Source: Solanum dulcamara (lineage: Eukaryota > Streptophyta > Magnoliopsida > Solanales > Solanaceae). Taken from it: DNA of 64,000 nucleotides. The notes beneath the pieces were generated by a model. The model did no database searches. It was not told where the DNA came from and saw only the letters and a program-made list of their open reading frames with translations. Location of the stretch: the NCBI RefSeq assembly GCF_947179165.1, contig NC_077244.1:78396144-78460143 (forward strand), given 5' to 3'. How positions within the stretch are numbered: the stretch's first letter is position 1; each line of letters opens with the position of its first letter. The translations under genes and the position numbers were made by a program. Below are positions 37,181 through 51,000 of the stretch, piece by piece.

Positions 37181-39816
37181 TTATAAATATGGTTGCTCAC
37201 TCTTCGTTTTATAAGGTAGGGAGGAGAAAAAAAGAAAAATTACTATGAAAAATATTTTTTAATAAATAATTATTGATTCTAGCTATACTTTTTATTTATT
37301 ACTATTTATAGAAATATATAGCAATATTATGATATATCTACTATGTATTAAAAGTGAATTATTCATGCAATATAAATGTATTATAAGTGTTTTGAAATAT
37401 ATTATACTTGTTTGGTAAGAAATTGACACAATGTATTATAAGTGTATTAAAGTATGTGATAAATATATTATCTATGAATAAAACTTATATTATATGAGTT
37501 TTATAAATTATTCTCGCTAATATGTATTAAAATTATATTATAATTGTATTATAAGTGTTCAGTGAAAAAAAATATTATTGCTATAAATGGTAAAAAAATT
37601 TCTTAATGTAGTACATTTATGTAAATTTCCCGGAAAAAAATCTGACACTGTTCAATAATGGAGGCCCAAGTTCAGGATGGGCTTGATGTGAAATCACTTT
37701 GTGGATACTCCTGTAACGGGTTGGGCCTGTTCTCGTTTATCTTCCCCAATTTTCTCCACTCCTGAGAATCTTCCATCAATCCTCTTTTTTTTCTTTTGTA
37801 TCTAGCCACCGGGAGATGTCTTTACTGATTATTTCAATAATTATTATCACTTTTTATTGTGTAAGTAGATACAAAATTAACTTCCATTTCTATAAAAGAG
37901 GAGAAAATGAAGAGATTTGATACTTAGAATTATCTATGAAAAAGGAAAAAATGAATGTTTATTAACATTATTGAAAAATCTTGTATCTTAGTTGATTCTT
38001 AATCTATAACAAAATAGAACTCTATCAGTTAAATTTAGCAGAAATTATGAAAAATAGATTTAATCATAATACCAAAAAAAATTACATCAAATTCCGAAAA
38101 TATGCAACACAATAATTACACTTGTCAATAAAAATATATTTTAAAAATTAGCAAAAACTACAAAAAATTGCGCTAGACTTTAGAAAAATTAGGTATAACA
38201 AAAAATATATTACTAAAATCAAGAAAAAAACAATGGACGTAAATTAAATGAAACTATTGAAAAGCCAATGGTTTTCTTAAATTTTATTTTACAAAAATCA
38301 CCGAACGGATCTATGGGTTATTTTTGTGCAAAAATACATAAAAATTATAAAAGAAAATAAGAAAAAACGACTGTTAGTTTTGTACAAAAAATTCAATAAC
38401 TATATTTGCTTTTTTAAAAGAGAAAACTGAGTAAGTCTGCCAATTTTTTCAACGAAAAATCCACAGACAAACATTGATTTTTAAATTGCAAAACTTTAAT
38501 TGAAGAATATAAAATAAAACAATGAAAGTATTTATTTTTACATCTATTTTTAAAATAAAAATCGAGATTAGTGTATTTTACTTTATTGATGGACTTCCTT
38601 GATTTATTTTGTGCTTCGAGACACTATTTTTCAAACAGGATGAAATTCTTGTTTTTTTTTTTTTTTTTTGGTTTTGCCCTATTACCGACAAACCTCCATC
38701 GATTTTATCTCTCATTATTTGGCCTTTTTAGTGGTGGGTACCTCTAAATGTGAGGTCTCACTATTTTTTCTTTCATAGTCTATCCAATTTAACAAATTAT
38801 GTTTGATAAATATTTTGTAGTTGACTAAAAGTGTTATTTTGGGTAAACTTGAAGAAACAAAAATATTAGGTGCATTAATAAGGAATCATTTTTGTTAACT
38901 CGTGGCAAACTTAAATGACTAAAAACAGTTAATATATAACATTAATAGTCCTTATATCTTAATTTATGTGACATATTTTTTTTAATTTATCTTAAAAAAA
39001 ATATTATCTTTTTATAATTAAAAATAATTTAACAAATAACAATTTTATTCAATTTCACATTACAAAAACCTATTTGAATCTTTTTTTTAAAAAATAATCC
39101 CGAGTATTATCCAAATGAGATATCAAAATAGCAAATTCCTATTCTAAGTGCAAACACAAGTGAGCACCCAAATAACGATTGACTTGTTTTACGGAGGAAA
39201 CAGAGCATTAATAAATCACCTTATTTGACGGAAATCTTAATAAGTTCTACATATTTTATTTTGTTTCTTCATATTATATTTTCCCATCCCATTAATTTAA
39301 TGAATATTTCTTGATAACTGTTTCACTTCTTCATTCTTTTTTTTGGGGGGGAAATAATTATTGGGTAAAATGTGAAGAATGGCTGCAAAACAAATTACGA
39401 GGCATACCTTCTTCAAAATTTCCTTTACACACTTATAAACGTGGCAACACGACTGCACTAGCCCCTTTTAAACAATATAATAAAATTAAACACTTATTTT
39501 TAAATTAAATTATCCAAAATAAGTTAAAACTTCTAACTTTTAGTTATAAGTCATAAACAATAAATCTGTTGAAACATAATATTTCATTCTGAACAGACTT
39601 TTTTGTTTTATTGAAAGAATATGTCAACATCTAGTTAAAAAGTTCATACCCATAAGTATTTTTCATAGAAGTCTCGAGCAATAAGTTTAAATTTTAAGTA
39701 TAAACTCATTTTTGTTAAGGTGTGTAAGATTTTCAGTGCAATTTCAAATTTATTTGGGTCTCAATATAAATATATATTAAATATTAGGTATATAATAAAA
39801 AAATTAGGGTCAAAAT
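37181..39816. other. Intergenic, nothing recognised
   Basis: No gene seen. Bases 37640-37790 are less AT-rich (with ggcccaagttcaggatgggc) but have no open frame. A T-rich run lies at 38650-38670. Bases 38945-39110 (cttatatcttaatttatgtg) look like a Stowaway fragment. Confidence 0.5.
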
Positions 39817-40461
39817 TAGGGCTGTACAGGGCAAATCGATAAACCGCACCAAATCGACAAATCGAACCAAACCGAAAAAAAAAACCCGACTAGTGATTTG
39901 GTTTGACTTGGTTTGGTGTTTGAAAAAAAACCCGACCATTATAGGGTTTGTTTGGTTTTAACTAAAAAAAGTCAAACTGAACCCAAACCGACCCGATTAT
40001 AGATATACTACTTTTAAATTATGTTATACATAAAAATATTTATTAAAATGTAATTTATAAATATTTTTTTAAATTTTTTCATAATTTTTGTTTTCTTTCT
40101 TACATTTAGATTTGAACTTGAGAAGCTCATCTAAATAATATAAAAAAAAAACATCTTATAAAGTTATATTATAAAGTTAAAACTTCAAACAATGTTTTGC
40201 CTCCATCTTATATATTGATATTTTGTACTGAAACTCTTTTTAAGAAGCACCGCTCTGTGCTTTTTATTAGATACTATGAAAAATCTGAGAAATCCGAAAA
40301 AAACCGAAAAAACAGAAAAAATCGGAAAAACCCGAGAAAAATTAATATCGAAAAACCCGACTTTTATTGGTTTGGTTTGGTTAATAGATTTAATAACCCG
40401 ACACAAATGGTTTGGTTTGATTTGTAAAAAAATCAAACCAACCCGGTCCATGTACCCCCTA
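39817..40461. mobile_element. hAT-like non-autonomous element, 645 bp
   Basis: Left end tagggctgtacagggc, right end ccatgtaccccccta-like (tgtaccccct a). The 8-bp duplication gtcaaaat (39809-39816) / gtcaaaac (40462-40469) is the length typical of hAT. Subterminal arrays of aaaccga / cggtttggtt motifs occur at both sides. The open frames inside come from these arrays and encode no transposase. Confidence 0.8.
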
Positions 40462-40844
40462 GTCAAAACCACATCTGAAGTATCACTTTTTCGAGTTTCA
40501 TACATAAACTATAAGATGTTTGTGTTTTCAATCTGAATTATTACCAATAATTTATTATAACACACCTCAAAGCTAACTAAATCAAGTGTTTGAATACAGT
40601 CGCTAAAAATAACATGATAACTTAATTTTCTCATAAAAATTCATCCATATAACAATTGATTCATTAATTTTGAGACATGATTTGATAAATAATTAGTGAT
40701 AGTTCATGTGAGAAATGCAATCAACAAATAGTTTAGATAAAAACTCACAAAAAACGATACTTAATGTGTGTTTTTGATCATTATCATGATTGTTTTTAAA
40801 AAAATGAGACATGAAATAAAAAACTTCAAAAATAAAAAAGGGAC

Positions 40845-41125
40845 AATTTCAAATATATACAATAAATTAATTAATTTATAATAAATATAGCCATATTTTA
40901 TTTACATAAAAAATAACCAAAATCATAAAAAATATATAGTGACTATACAATATAGATTACTTATACATGAGTTATATACTGAATATACATTATGATACAC
41001 TCAAAAACTGAATATAATTTCACTATATATGAAATATACACTGACTATATATGATTATACAATGAATAACTATTTTTTTAATAATTATTTTGGCCAAATG
41101 ATCACCCGATGTAATTTGCCCAATA
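40845..41125 (-). repeat. Dispersed repeat family B, copy 2 (inverted)
   Basis: Reads gggacaatttcaaatatata on the plus strand and proceeds through ttatttacataaaaaataac and actatacaatatagattact to gatcacccgatgt, the reverse complement of copy 1's order. It lies just upstream of the DENN gene's first exon. Confidence 0.75.
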
Positions 41126-41239
41126 AAAAATCATAATAGTAAAATTTTTATGTGAAGGTTACCAGGCACAAAAATTTACCATGGTAAAAATTAGTGGTCA
41201 GAAATTAGCAGAAGAGTTCCCCAGAATAATAACGGCGAT

Positions 41240-42015
41240 CTTCAAACAATGCTCATTCTGCATGCTCCCCTCCACCGCTATTCTCGGCAACTTTCCTCTC
41301 CTCCCTACTCCGGCGTCGGCGACAACCGCTCTCCTCCCCACACCGTCACGAAGCAGATAAATCCGGTGACCTCGAGAAACCACATCGTACAAATGCAAAA
41401 ACCAACCGCGATCAAATTAATTTCTTCTTTATGGGTAATTAACAATCACATTTTTTTTCTCTTTTTTTTCCGACATGTTTTCCAGAACCCGAGATTATTG
41501 CACTATTTTATTATGATTCAGTGCTTTTCAACGTACTTTGCCTTCTATTATCTTTTTCATTTTCGCCTTTTCGTTTTTTTTTCTTCCCCACATTGTTATC
41601 TGATTTGTTTTTTGTTTTTTCAGATTTTCTATTCGATTGAATGGCTGTTGTTTTGTGAGAAAACAAAAAGAATGATTTTTGCTGCTGAAATTTCGAGTCT
41701 AAATTACATGTATATGCGATTCTGAATTTCTTCTACTTATTCCCCTATTATGTATCACAGGGTGCTTCATAGTTTGCTTAAAGTGGGAAGAACCAGTTTC
41801 TTAGTCATATGGTAATGTTCATCAGTGAATAAAGATTCAAAATTTCTTCAAATTGAGGAAATATTCTTGATTGGCTGTAATTTTCAAGTATGCATTGGAA
41901 ATGGCGTGACAGAAGAAGGGTATCATCATGTTTGAATAATCAACGCACAGAATTAGCGAGTTCGAAAAATAGGAGATTTAAATTGATGCAGATTGTTGAG
42001 TTGTTATAAAGGAAT
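41240..42015 (+). other. 5' UTR region of the DENN gene (two exons inferred)
   Basis: A GC-richer block at 41240-41434 ends in a donor-like atgg|gtaatt. An acceptor tgtatcacag ends at 41760, and the next exon would run into the start codon at 42016. Bases 41249-41434 contain an upstream ATG frame that would end soon after this splice. Exon limits are inferred from splice signals and composition only. Confidence 0.5.
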
Positions 42016-45000
42016 ATGAAAGAAGGCAACGGGCAAGAGGAATTGCCATCATCACCATACAGGGTATTACAGCAAATCTCTGAGGAAGCAGTAAGAGTGG
42101 CTGGTGAGGCACTGCAAAATGTTTACTCTAGCAGTAGTTCAAAATTTTCCACAACTGGGGTTGGGCATAGAAGAAGTCGTAGTGAAATAGTGACTTCTTC
42201 TGTTAATAGAAGTGGCAGTAACTTCACGAAATGGAAGTCTCAAATGCAAAAGACTTTGCGGAATTGGGGTTCTACTTTACAGGAAGACAGCTCGTTTTTA
42301 TCCTTTAATCCTGAGGTTTTAGCTAATCAAAAGCGACAGTGGTATCAGCTTCATTCTAAAACCTCGGTATGCTGCCTTCGTTTTGGAATCTGTACTGCTT
42401 GTAGTTTTGTGTATGGCATTTTTTGACAAGAATATTCTGAACTAAATTATATTTCCTGTTTTTTTTCTTGCTTGTGGTTTAGCTTTCCAGACATCCTGTT
42501 TTTTTACCCTCATCTTCTTTTAATTTAAGTTGCTTTTTCATTGAACAAGCTCTTTGAGGCAACATGGAGAATAATGTGTTGAATTGCATAGATAGTTCTA
42601 TGTTCCTTTTTTCCCTGTAGTTCTTTTTTTTGGGGGTCATAAAATTCATAATTTTCTAAATTGACGTTTTTGTTCAACAAAAAAGTACAACATGGTTTGA
42701 GTATATTTAAACTCACATATTTGAGACTTTGTTTCTTAGCTTTAGGGTGCAAAATCTTGAGAGTGAAATATATAAATTACTCTTGCTTTGACCTGTAGTG
42801 TTTAACATAAGAAGAGACTCTCGCGACACCTCTATGTCCTATCATACAATTAGAATGGCTAAGAGAGAAGGGGTAAATACTAAAATCATGTTGAGTTTAT
42901 TAAACACGATTATGAAAATTTTAGACGAGATAGTGTGATAAAGAAGAGATGCGCCATTTTGATAAACCAATTCAAATCATGAGGATAACTTTACTAAATC
43001 TCCATATTTTTGATACACAAGTATGAAGTATCTATGAGCACAGCTTATATACTCTGCACGTATCACTTATGGACATTCCCCTCTGGGAGTAGTAATAGTT
43101 GGATTGAAACTAGCCTTCAGATCTGACATATTAGATTGCTCATGAAATTCGGAGAATCATATTTTACAAATAAACAAAAATTTGTGCAGGATTATAAGAA
43201 ATATAAGGAGCCCGACTCACTTTTTGAGCACTTTGTTATCGTCGGTCTTCATCCAGATGCTAATCTTGAGGATGTCGAGGATGCATTTGCCAGGAGAAAG
43301 AAATGGGAAGTACAGTTAGAAACATCTGACATGGTGGATTTTAGAATGCTTTCAAATTGTGGTCCTTCAGTTCCATCTCTAGAACCTCAGGTTTGTGTAC
43401 TTGCATAATTTTGCATATTTATGGTTTAGAAGTCAAATTCTGCTTATTAAACATGGGGCAGTTATGTGACCAAGCATAGTGGTAAGGAATTTCAACCTTC
43501 AACTATAAGGCTGGGGATTCAATTCATTATGGGATTAAAGTAAGAAAGAGTCACTTTTGGGCTCCTGGTTTTGGGTTGAGTTCTCTTGGGGGTGGGTGGT
43601 GGCGGGGCTACTAGTATCCAGAAAGATGCTCTAATGATTATTATGTTCGGAAAATAGATAACTTTCTCATAATTAATAAAATAATTCAAATCCAACGTTG
43701 TTTCACATCCCAAATTAATTCATCATATACACATTGGTGCAGTGCTTCAGCATGTTAGTCATAGAGAAAAAAATTGAATAGATGCTCTTTTTTCTCAAAA
43801 CATGGTCAAACCTATTTTGTGGTACAAGTTTATTTTAGATATGATTTCAGGTTGCTACCAAGCAAAAATGTTCACACTTATTGATTCCCCTTTTATCGCG
43901 CTTCTATTTGTGAGTCCAATTCATATATATTACTATGAGTTGGTGTTTGCTTAATAGTTCAACATCATGGGCTTGAGCATTGATATTCCAGTTATATTTT
44001 TTATTTCCTCAAATATTATATTGAAGATCGGATTTTGCTATTCTCTTTAAGTTGGCAAAATGTGCTTTTTTCCTTTCATTACTATAGGTTAACAGTTGAT
44101 TCTGTTACTCTGGTATAAGTGGCACACTTTTCTTGTGTGATTAACTACTACTTTTGTTTCCAAGTGCATTTTCTTCTTATATCTAATAAGTGTCCATTGA
44201 ATTTTCATCTTATTATCCTTTTCTTCCTCTTAGCTGTGGTATGTAACTCTAAGTAACTCTCAATATATTGTGTGTTATTGATCAAGACTGCTTGAGTTCC
44301 ATCATGATGTATGATGGATGAAATTGATTGGTCGTACATTGTCACTATGTGGATATATGTCCATTTTTGGCTCCATAATTTAATTATATCTAATTTATAT
44401 GGTATGATACATTTTCTTGCCTTGGCATTATCCTTTTTTTTACTTTCCTCTCTCTCCCAGGTACTCTTTAAGTATCCTCCTGGAAAGAAGCTAGCTATGC
44501 GTTTGAAGGATTTGGCAGCATTTTGCTTTCCTGGAGGTGTTAAGGTGAAACTTAAGGCATTCTACTTCTCAACATTATCCCTTATGATCGAATTAATTTT
44601 CTATCTTGCATGCATGCTATCTTAAATAGAAGATGGTTTGATGGCCTCTCAGCTAGCCAATCTATGCTCAAAGCTAAACGTCTTTTGTATTTATATAGTT
44701 GGGTTTTTTTTATACTAATTCTCACTCTTTTGTAACTACTTTGCAACTTCTTGATGCCATGAATGGAATCAATTACTTCATCTAAAAAAAATGCATGTTC
44801 TCTTGTTTTCTAGTATCAAATGTAATATTGTGACGGACAGTTGCAAATAGATAATGCCTTGAGCTAGGGTGACAACCAACTGTAAGTATGCAGGGAATCT
44901 TAGCATTACATCAATAAATCTTATTCAAAAAAGGGCGATAACCAATTTAAGGAAAATTGCTATTCTGACAAGGCATGATATATGTACAAGGAAGGAAATC

Positions 45001-48000
45001 CCTATATTTGGAGATGAGAGCATTAAGTGAAGCCTGAGGGTACCTATCTACTGACGTTGTGTTACAAATTCTAGTGGAGAAGTATATTGAGTCCAGGGCT
45101 AAGTTGTTATTTCAGAGTAATGGTCCGTGTGGTGGCAATTCAGCAATTACTTCACCTATATTTTTATGAAATCTACATTAGTTAGGTTCCAAAAAATGTA
45201 GTTCTCTCTCATCATGTGTTTTCTTTGTAATCCAGGCACATGTGATGGAAAGGACACCGTCATTTAGTGAATTAAATGAACTGGTCTACGGGCAGGTACA
45301 GTACAACATTTTTTTAGGATCTTTCCTGAAATTATAATGCTTTTTGACTGCATTATTTAATTAAGCAGTAAACATAGAATTCTCTTCTTCATAGAACCAA
45401 CTTATTTTTCCTTTATTTCAGGAGCATTTAGGCAGAGATGACTCATCGTTCGTATTTTCTCTTAAGGTAAGCTCAAATAATTTTCTTAATACTTGACCTT
45501 TGGTTTGGGATTACCACTTAGTTGATTGATTGAGAACTTTGGTGTTGTGCTCTTCTGTGCTTTATAAGTACATTAATTCTGCATTTTCTTTCCTAGTGAC
45601 AATTTTATACTTTTGAGTACTTTGACATATATCTTCTTCTGTGATGTTCAATTTCCCCTTAGATCGTTATGGAACTTCTACTTTTGGGGTTTTCAGTCAG
45701 TGATGCATAATTTTTTTTCCCTTTCACATGTGACTAAACTCTACCCTTCTAACTGAGCTCTTCAATTCACTTCCTCCCTATGCAAACGTTCATAGAAATC
45801 CACTATTGCCATATTTATCTCCTCCTCACCCTCAATGACTACTCGTCCATTTCCAATTACTCTATGAAAGTTTCTTCCCCTAATAGCCACTTCTATCTGA
45901 TGAAAGGATGAAGATTTCAAGAAGAAGAAAAGATTTCTTTGTATTTCTTGATGATTTTATACCCCATGAGAATGAGTACTTATACATTAAGTCCTACGAC
46001 TTAATAAGGAAAGAAAATATTGCATAATCAATTACAATCAATATATATCAATCTACTCCTATATTAAGCTAGGAAATCAATCAATCAACACTCCCCCTCA
46101 AGTTGATACAAAGATGTCACAACATGCCAAACTTTCAAATTAGTGTATGGAAAGTCTGTTTGTTTAGACCTTTAGTAAACACATCAGCTAATTGCTTTTC
46201 TGATGATACATGGAACAAACTTAAGACACCACTTGTAACTTTTTCTTTGATGAAGTGTCGATCAATTTCAATATGCTTTGTTCGGCCATGCTGGACTGGG
46301 TTATGAGTTATACTGATTGACTACTCTAAGTGAAGGGCACGTTGACCTGGTTTCCTCTACAGTTTGTATTTATTGCTAATCTTGTTGATTTGTTGGAGTA
46401 TTCTTGGAGATGACTTTCTCTATTTGTTGTCTGTGGTTAACCTTATGTCTTTGCTAGCTTTTGACTTTTACCTTTGTTTTTTCCTTGTGTTTTATGTTTG
46501 TTTATCTGTCTGCCTGTGAGTTCATATTAGTTCCTGTAAAATGTTGAAGTTACCCTATGTGCTTTTCATCAGGTGGCAGACAATGCTACCCTTTATGGTG
46601 TATGTTTACATGTACCAGAAATTGTACAGAGGCCACCAGCTATCTATGTTCCTTCATCACCCCCTTCCCAATCATCAATTGGTCGCAGTCGGTTTTTGGT
46701 TTCTGCGCCTCGCTGTTATTGTCTTTTGACAAGATTCCCTTTATTTGAATTGCACTACGAGATGTTGAACAGGTTAGCATTGAATTTCTTTTCATCAGCT
46801 GTTCACTGGTATGGATAAAGATGAATATTGAATATTCTATGCCATTGACTATATTATATTCATTTGAATGCAGTGTAATTGCACAAGAGCGCCTGAATAG
46901 GATAACACATTTTGTTAGTGAAATAAATCTCACTGATTTTATCCCCTCTGCATCGAAAATGAATGATGCATCAAATGCAAGCGTTGATTCCTCTTACAGG
47001 GATGATGAAGCAGATTGGACATCTTCTGCAATACCAGTTGACAGTGCAATTTCTCTTACTGCCGCTGCAGCTGGGATAATCTCAGACGATGAGGTTCCCT
47101 CATCATCATCAAAGTGGGAAGTTTCTTCACCTGTAAGTGCCACTGCCAGTGAGGCGTCAGATCATAGTCAAACAAGAGGATTTGGTAAGGATGGGGGAAG
47201 GAACATCCATTATGTTGATGATTGTGTATCTGAAGCCTCAGAAATTCGATCTGATAGTACTGAAAGGGTTTATGGAATTCAAGACAATTACCGAACCCCT
47301 GAGAGTGGGCCTTTTGTCTTCTCAAAAGTCCATTCACTGGAGCGTCTTGGAAGCTTTGAATCCTTATTTAGGTGGTCAAACTTTTAAATTTCATTTCTTT
47401 CTTCTATTACAAGGATAGTAGGGTTGACTAAGAGCCTGTTTGGATTGGCTTACTTTAGATGCTTTTAATCTAAAACAGCTTTTAAGAATTTTTGTAGTGT
47501 TTGGCTAAGATAAAAAAGTGTTTTTAAGCACTTGTTTTTAAGTCAAAATAACAAAAATAAGCCAACCTAACTTATGGCTTATTGCTTATAAACCAAAAGC
47601 TATAAGCCCATCCAAACAGGCACTAAATTTCTGGTACTAGGTGTCCCTTATTTCTTTCCTGAATCGAGTCAGATCTTTTATTTTTTTCCTTTCTTGTTGA
47701 ATGGAGCATTATTATATTCTTCTCGTTTCATCTTTGTCCGTTATCCAACATATGTAAACCATAGAATAAACATTTTCCTCATATTGTACCACTCAATTTA
47801 AATTAGTCAATAAGCTGTTTTCTTTTGGCAGTTCAGCAAGAAGTATGGCATCTGAGGAGGAAGATGATGACTTATTTTTCAGCAATGACAAGGATGCCGG
47901 GTGTGAGATGATCATGGAGTGGGCTAGAGTCTGTAGTCTTCTTTTCCACCCAGAGAAATTCATGTTAGTGTTTGACTCACCTATGAATTCCCACCTCCTC

Positions 48001-51000
48001 TAATTACTTAATTGGCCTCTTTTGTAGGAGAATAAGAATGATTTGCTGCAAATAGTTTGTAGTTATCATTCCTTGCCTCTTCCACCACGAGGAAGTAAGA
48101 TTACTTTTCAGCCCCTCGAACATCTGCAGGCTATTGAATACGAGAGAATTTCAGTTTGTGAACTCGGAATTTGTGAGAAACATCTGGGTACAAGTATGAA
48201 TGATCCAGATGATATCGCAAAGGTTAGATCATTTCTAATTCGTTTCTTGGAATTGGAATTCTTTTCTTTCTAAATGATGGCAGTTATTATTTTTCTTAGG
48301 TAAATTTCCATTTAGGCGCTGCTGAGGAAGCTGTTGGACTATCTCTATGGACAACTGCAACAATATGTCGTTCACTTTCAATTGAGACTGTAAGATTTAC
48401 TTGGCTTACCAATTCTCAACGTACTCCCATAACCATCTTCGAGCATTTCTGTTTCTTTGAAATTATTCAACCTGGGTGGTTGAACAGGAATTGGTTCAAC
48501 CCTATTTTAAGCTGACCTAACACATCATTTACTTGGCCAACCAACTTCTGTTTCTGTTAATTAGCTTTAATCATTGAAATCCATTACATGTTTGCCATTA
48601 GAAATTTCATTTGATTATTTATAATCAGTTATCAAGCATCACAATCAGGTTTAGTTATGATTTTGTTGAACTATTATTTTCTTAGGAGTGGATGGTTGAA
48701 AGTAAGATTTTAGTGTCAACTCAAGTATCTTTTTAAGTTTTTAGCAAGCAGTATATCTTTTGTTCTACAGTTTAGTTACATTAGAGGTTATAAGTATCAT
48801 GTCATGTTTCAGTTGTAGTTGATTCAGATGTATAACCTTTGAGGCGCGACTCAATCTTCTTTTCGGTTTATTATCAGTCTCTTTTTTGCATTAGTAACCA
48901 CTACAAACAAGTTTTCGTTGACCATGGGGATTTGCTAATTGTTATTCGGCAATAACCCTGAGAAAGACTAAATGAAGTAATTGGTCATGTTTTAGTTTCT
49001 AAGTGTCACGATCCGAAATCTCCAGTCGTGATGACACCTACTAACATCCCACCAGTAGGTAAGCCGAACCTATAACCCGGAACAAAAAGTAACAGGCTAT
49101 CACGCGGAAGAGAAGAATACAGAATGCAAGGAACAAATACAAGTAAAAGAGGAGGAGAGAATCAAGATAGACATAAAACACCCCTAAAACCTGGTATCAG
49201 TCGGTACTCGAGCCACTAATCATAACAGAAATACTAGATAAGCACAAATATACATATTTGTCTCCGAATACAAAATAAAGACTAGTCCAGCCAAAACAGA
49301 AGGAGAAGGACAACTCCGAACGTCAGGAGCTCACCAAGTTTTCAATCCACAGCTGCTTCGCACAAGGCACACGATAAAGAATCAAGAAATGGTATTTACT
49401 AAGAATGCCCTATAGCCTCCCGAAGACAGGATACAGACGTCTCCGCACCTATCCGCAGGGACTCTACTAGGCACTTGCTCTTGTACCAACGATACTGTGA
49501 ACCTAAGCTTTGATACTAATTTGTCAGGACCCGAAGTTTCGGATCGTGACGCTAACCTTTATCAATGAAAACACGAGTGTACTCTAGGTCAAAAAATGAG
49601 GTAGATACTTCTCTAAAAATTTGCCTACATAAATATACTTTAATAAACTGCGCCTGTATACACAAAACTGCATGTGTACATACAACCGCACTATGTACTT
49701 ATATTTTGATATAGGCATTATGTATATAGATAGGTGTTTGTGTATTTTGTTATATACACATGGCTTCCCATTTTCTATGTATGCAAAAGCATACACAAGC
49801 ACATTTCATTTTCTTGAGGATGGAAGTTGGAACCTTTGAAAATATTTTTCTTGGATCTGCAACTGTGATTAAGGGAATAAACCGCAAACAAGAAAAGAGA
49901 AAATGGGAATTGCCTCTTTCAACATCTCCATCTTAAATAAAGAATTCTATATCGTATAGATTTAAGTTGCGCGGACTTTTCACTTTCGATGCCGCACCAG
50001 TGCCAGATTCTCCAAATCCAAAAATAGACTATTTGGAGAATTCGACATGCACCCGTTGACATTTTTGAAGAGTTCGAGCAACATATAGATAGTTGGGATA
50101 ATGAGATGGAGGACTGTGGTTGAGGCTGTTTGGTATTTTCTACTTGTTTTTGATACCATATCACTGTAATATCAATTAAAAACTTTATAATTTATCAAAA
50201 CAGAAGTTCCATCTTTTGACAAGCTTGATACACGATTAGGACATGTGCATGTCTTCATTGCAATGCTGTTAAATAACCAAATTAATCTGGTCACATCTAA
50301 CCGCGTAACCCGTGTGTGTCCTCTATGTGCCTGGCATGGATGCTTGGCCTTTTAGAAGTGTATGCACTTTGTAATTTTCATTGCATATGATTGTGAAACG
50401 CAAATGGCATTCATTATTCTGTTTGACAAGTAATTCTTCTTTCAGATATTGGCCTTAATCACTGGTGTGCTTCTCGAAAAACAAGTGGTTATTGTGTGCC
50501 CCAATTTGGTAATTTGTGATTTATCTTGGAATCCATGTGCTTTTGGTATTTCTTGAGTTTCCTGAACATTGCAAAATCTGTCATACGTCAGAGCCTTATT
50601 CATTTTTCTTATTTTGCTACAAGTACAGGGCGTTCTATCTGCTGTGGTGCTCTGTCTGATTCCCATTATTCGTCCATTTCAATGGCAGAGTTTATTCTTA
50701 CCGGTACATTCTGTAACATAGCTATTACTTCCCAGCCTCGTATTTAATATCTGTAATCTTTGTTGATATTTACTGTGCTGTACCACCATTGGATCTTATT
50801 TTAAATGTTCAATGTGTTAATGGGTGTTTGAATGAGTATCTGTACTTGTCATTTAATTTTCACTCTGTACAGGAATGTTGCTTGTTCACAACTAATTCTC
50901 TTCCCCTTATATTGAATGTTTGATTGCATTTTTTTTCCTTACGTTATGGGATTTCTAGTTGAATAAACTCTCAAATTTTATATGTATAAATAATCTGTCG

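Noticed and set aside
40185..40536. Three overlapping open frames up to 106 codons
   Set aside because: They are generated by the aaaccga-type motif arrays of the hAT-like element and encode low-complexity peptides.
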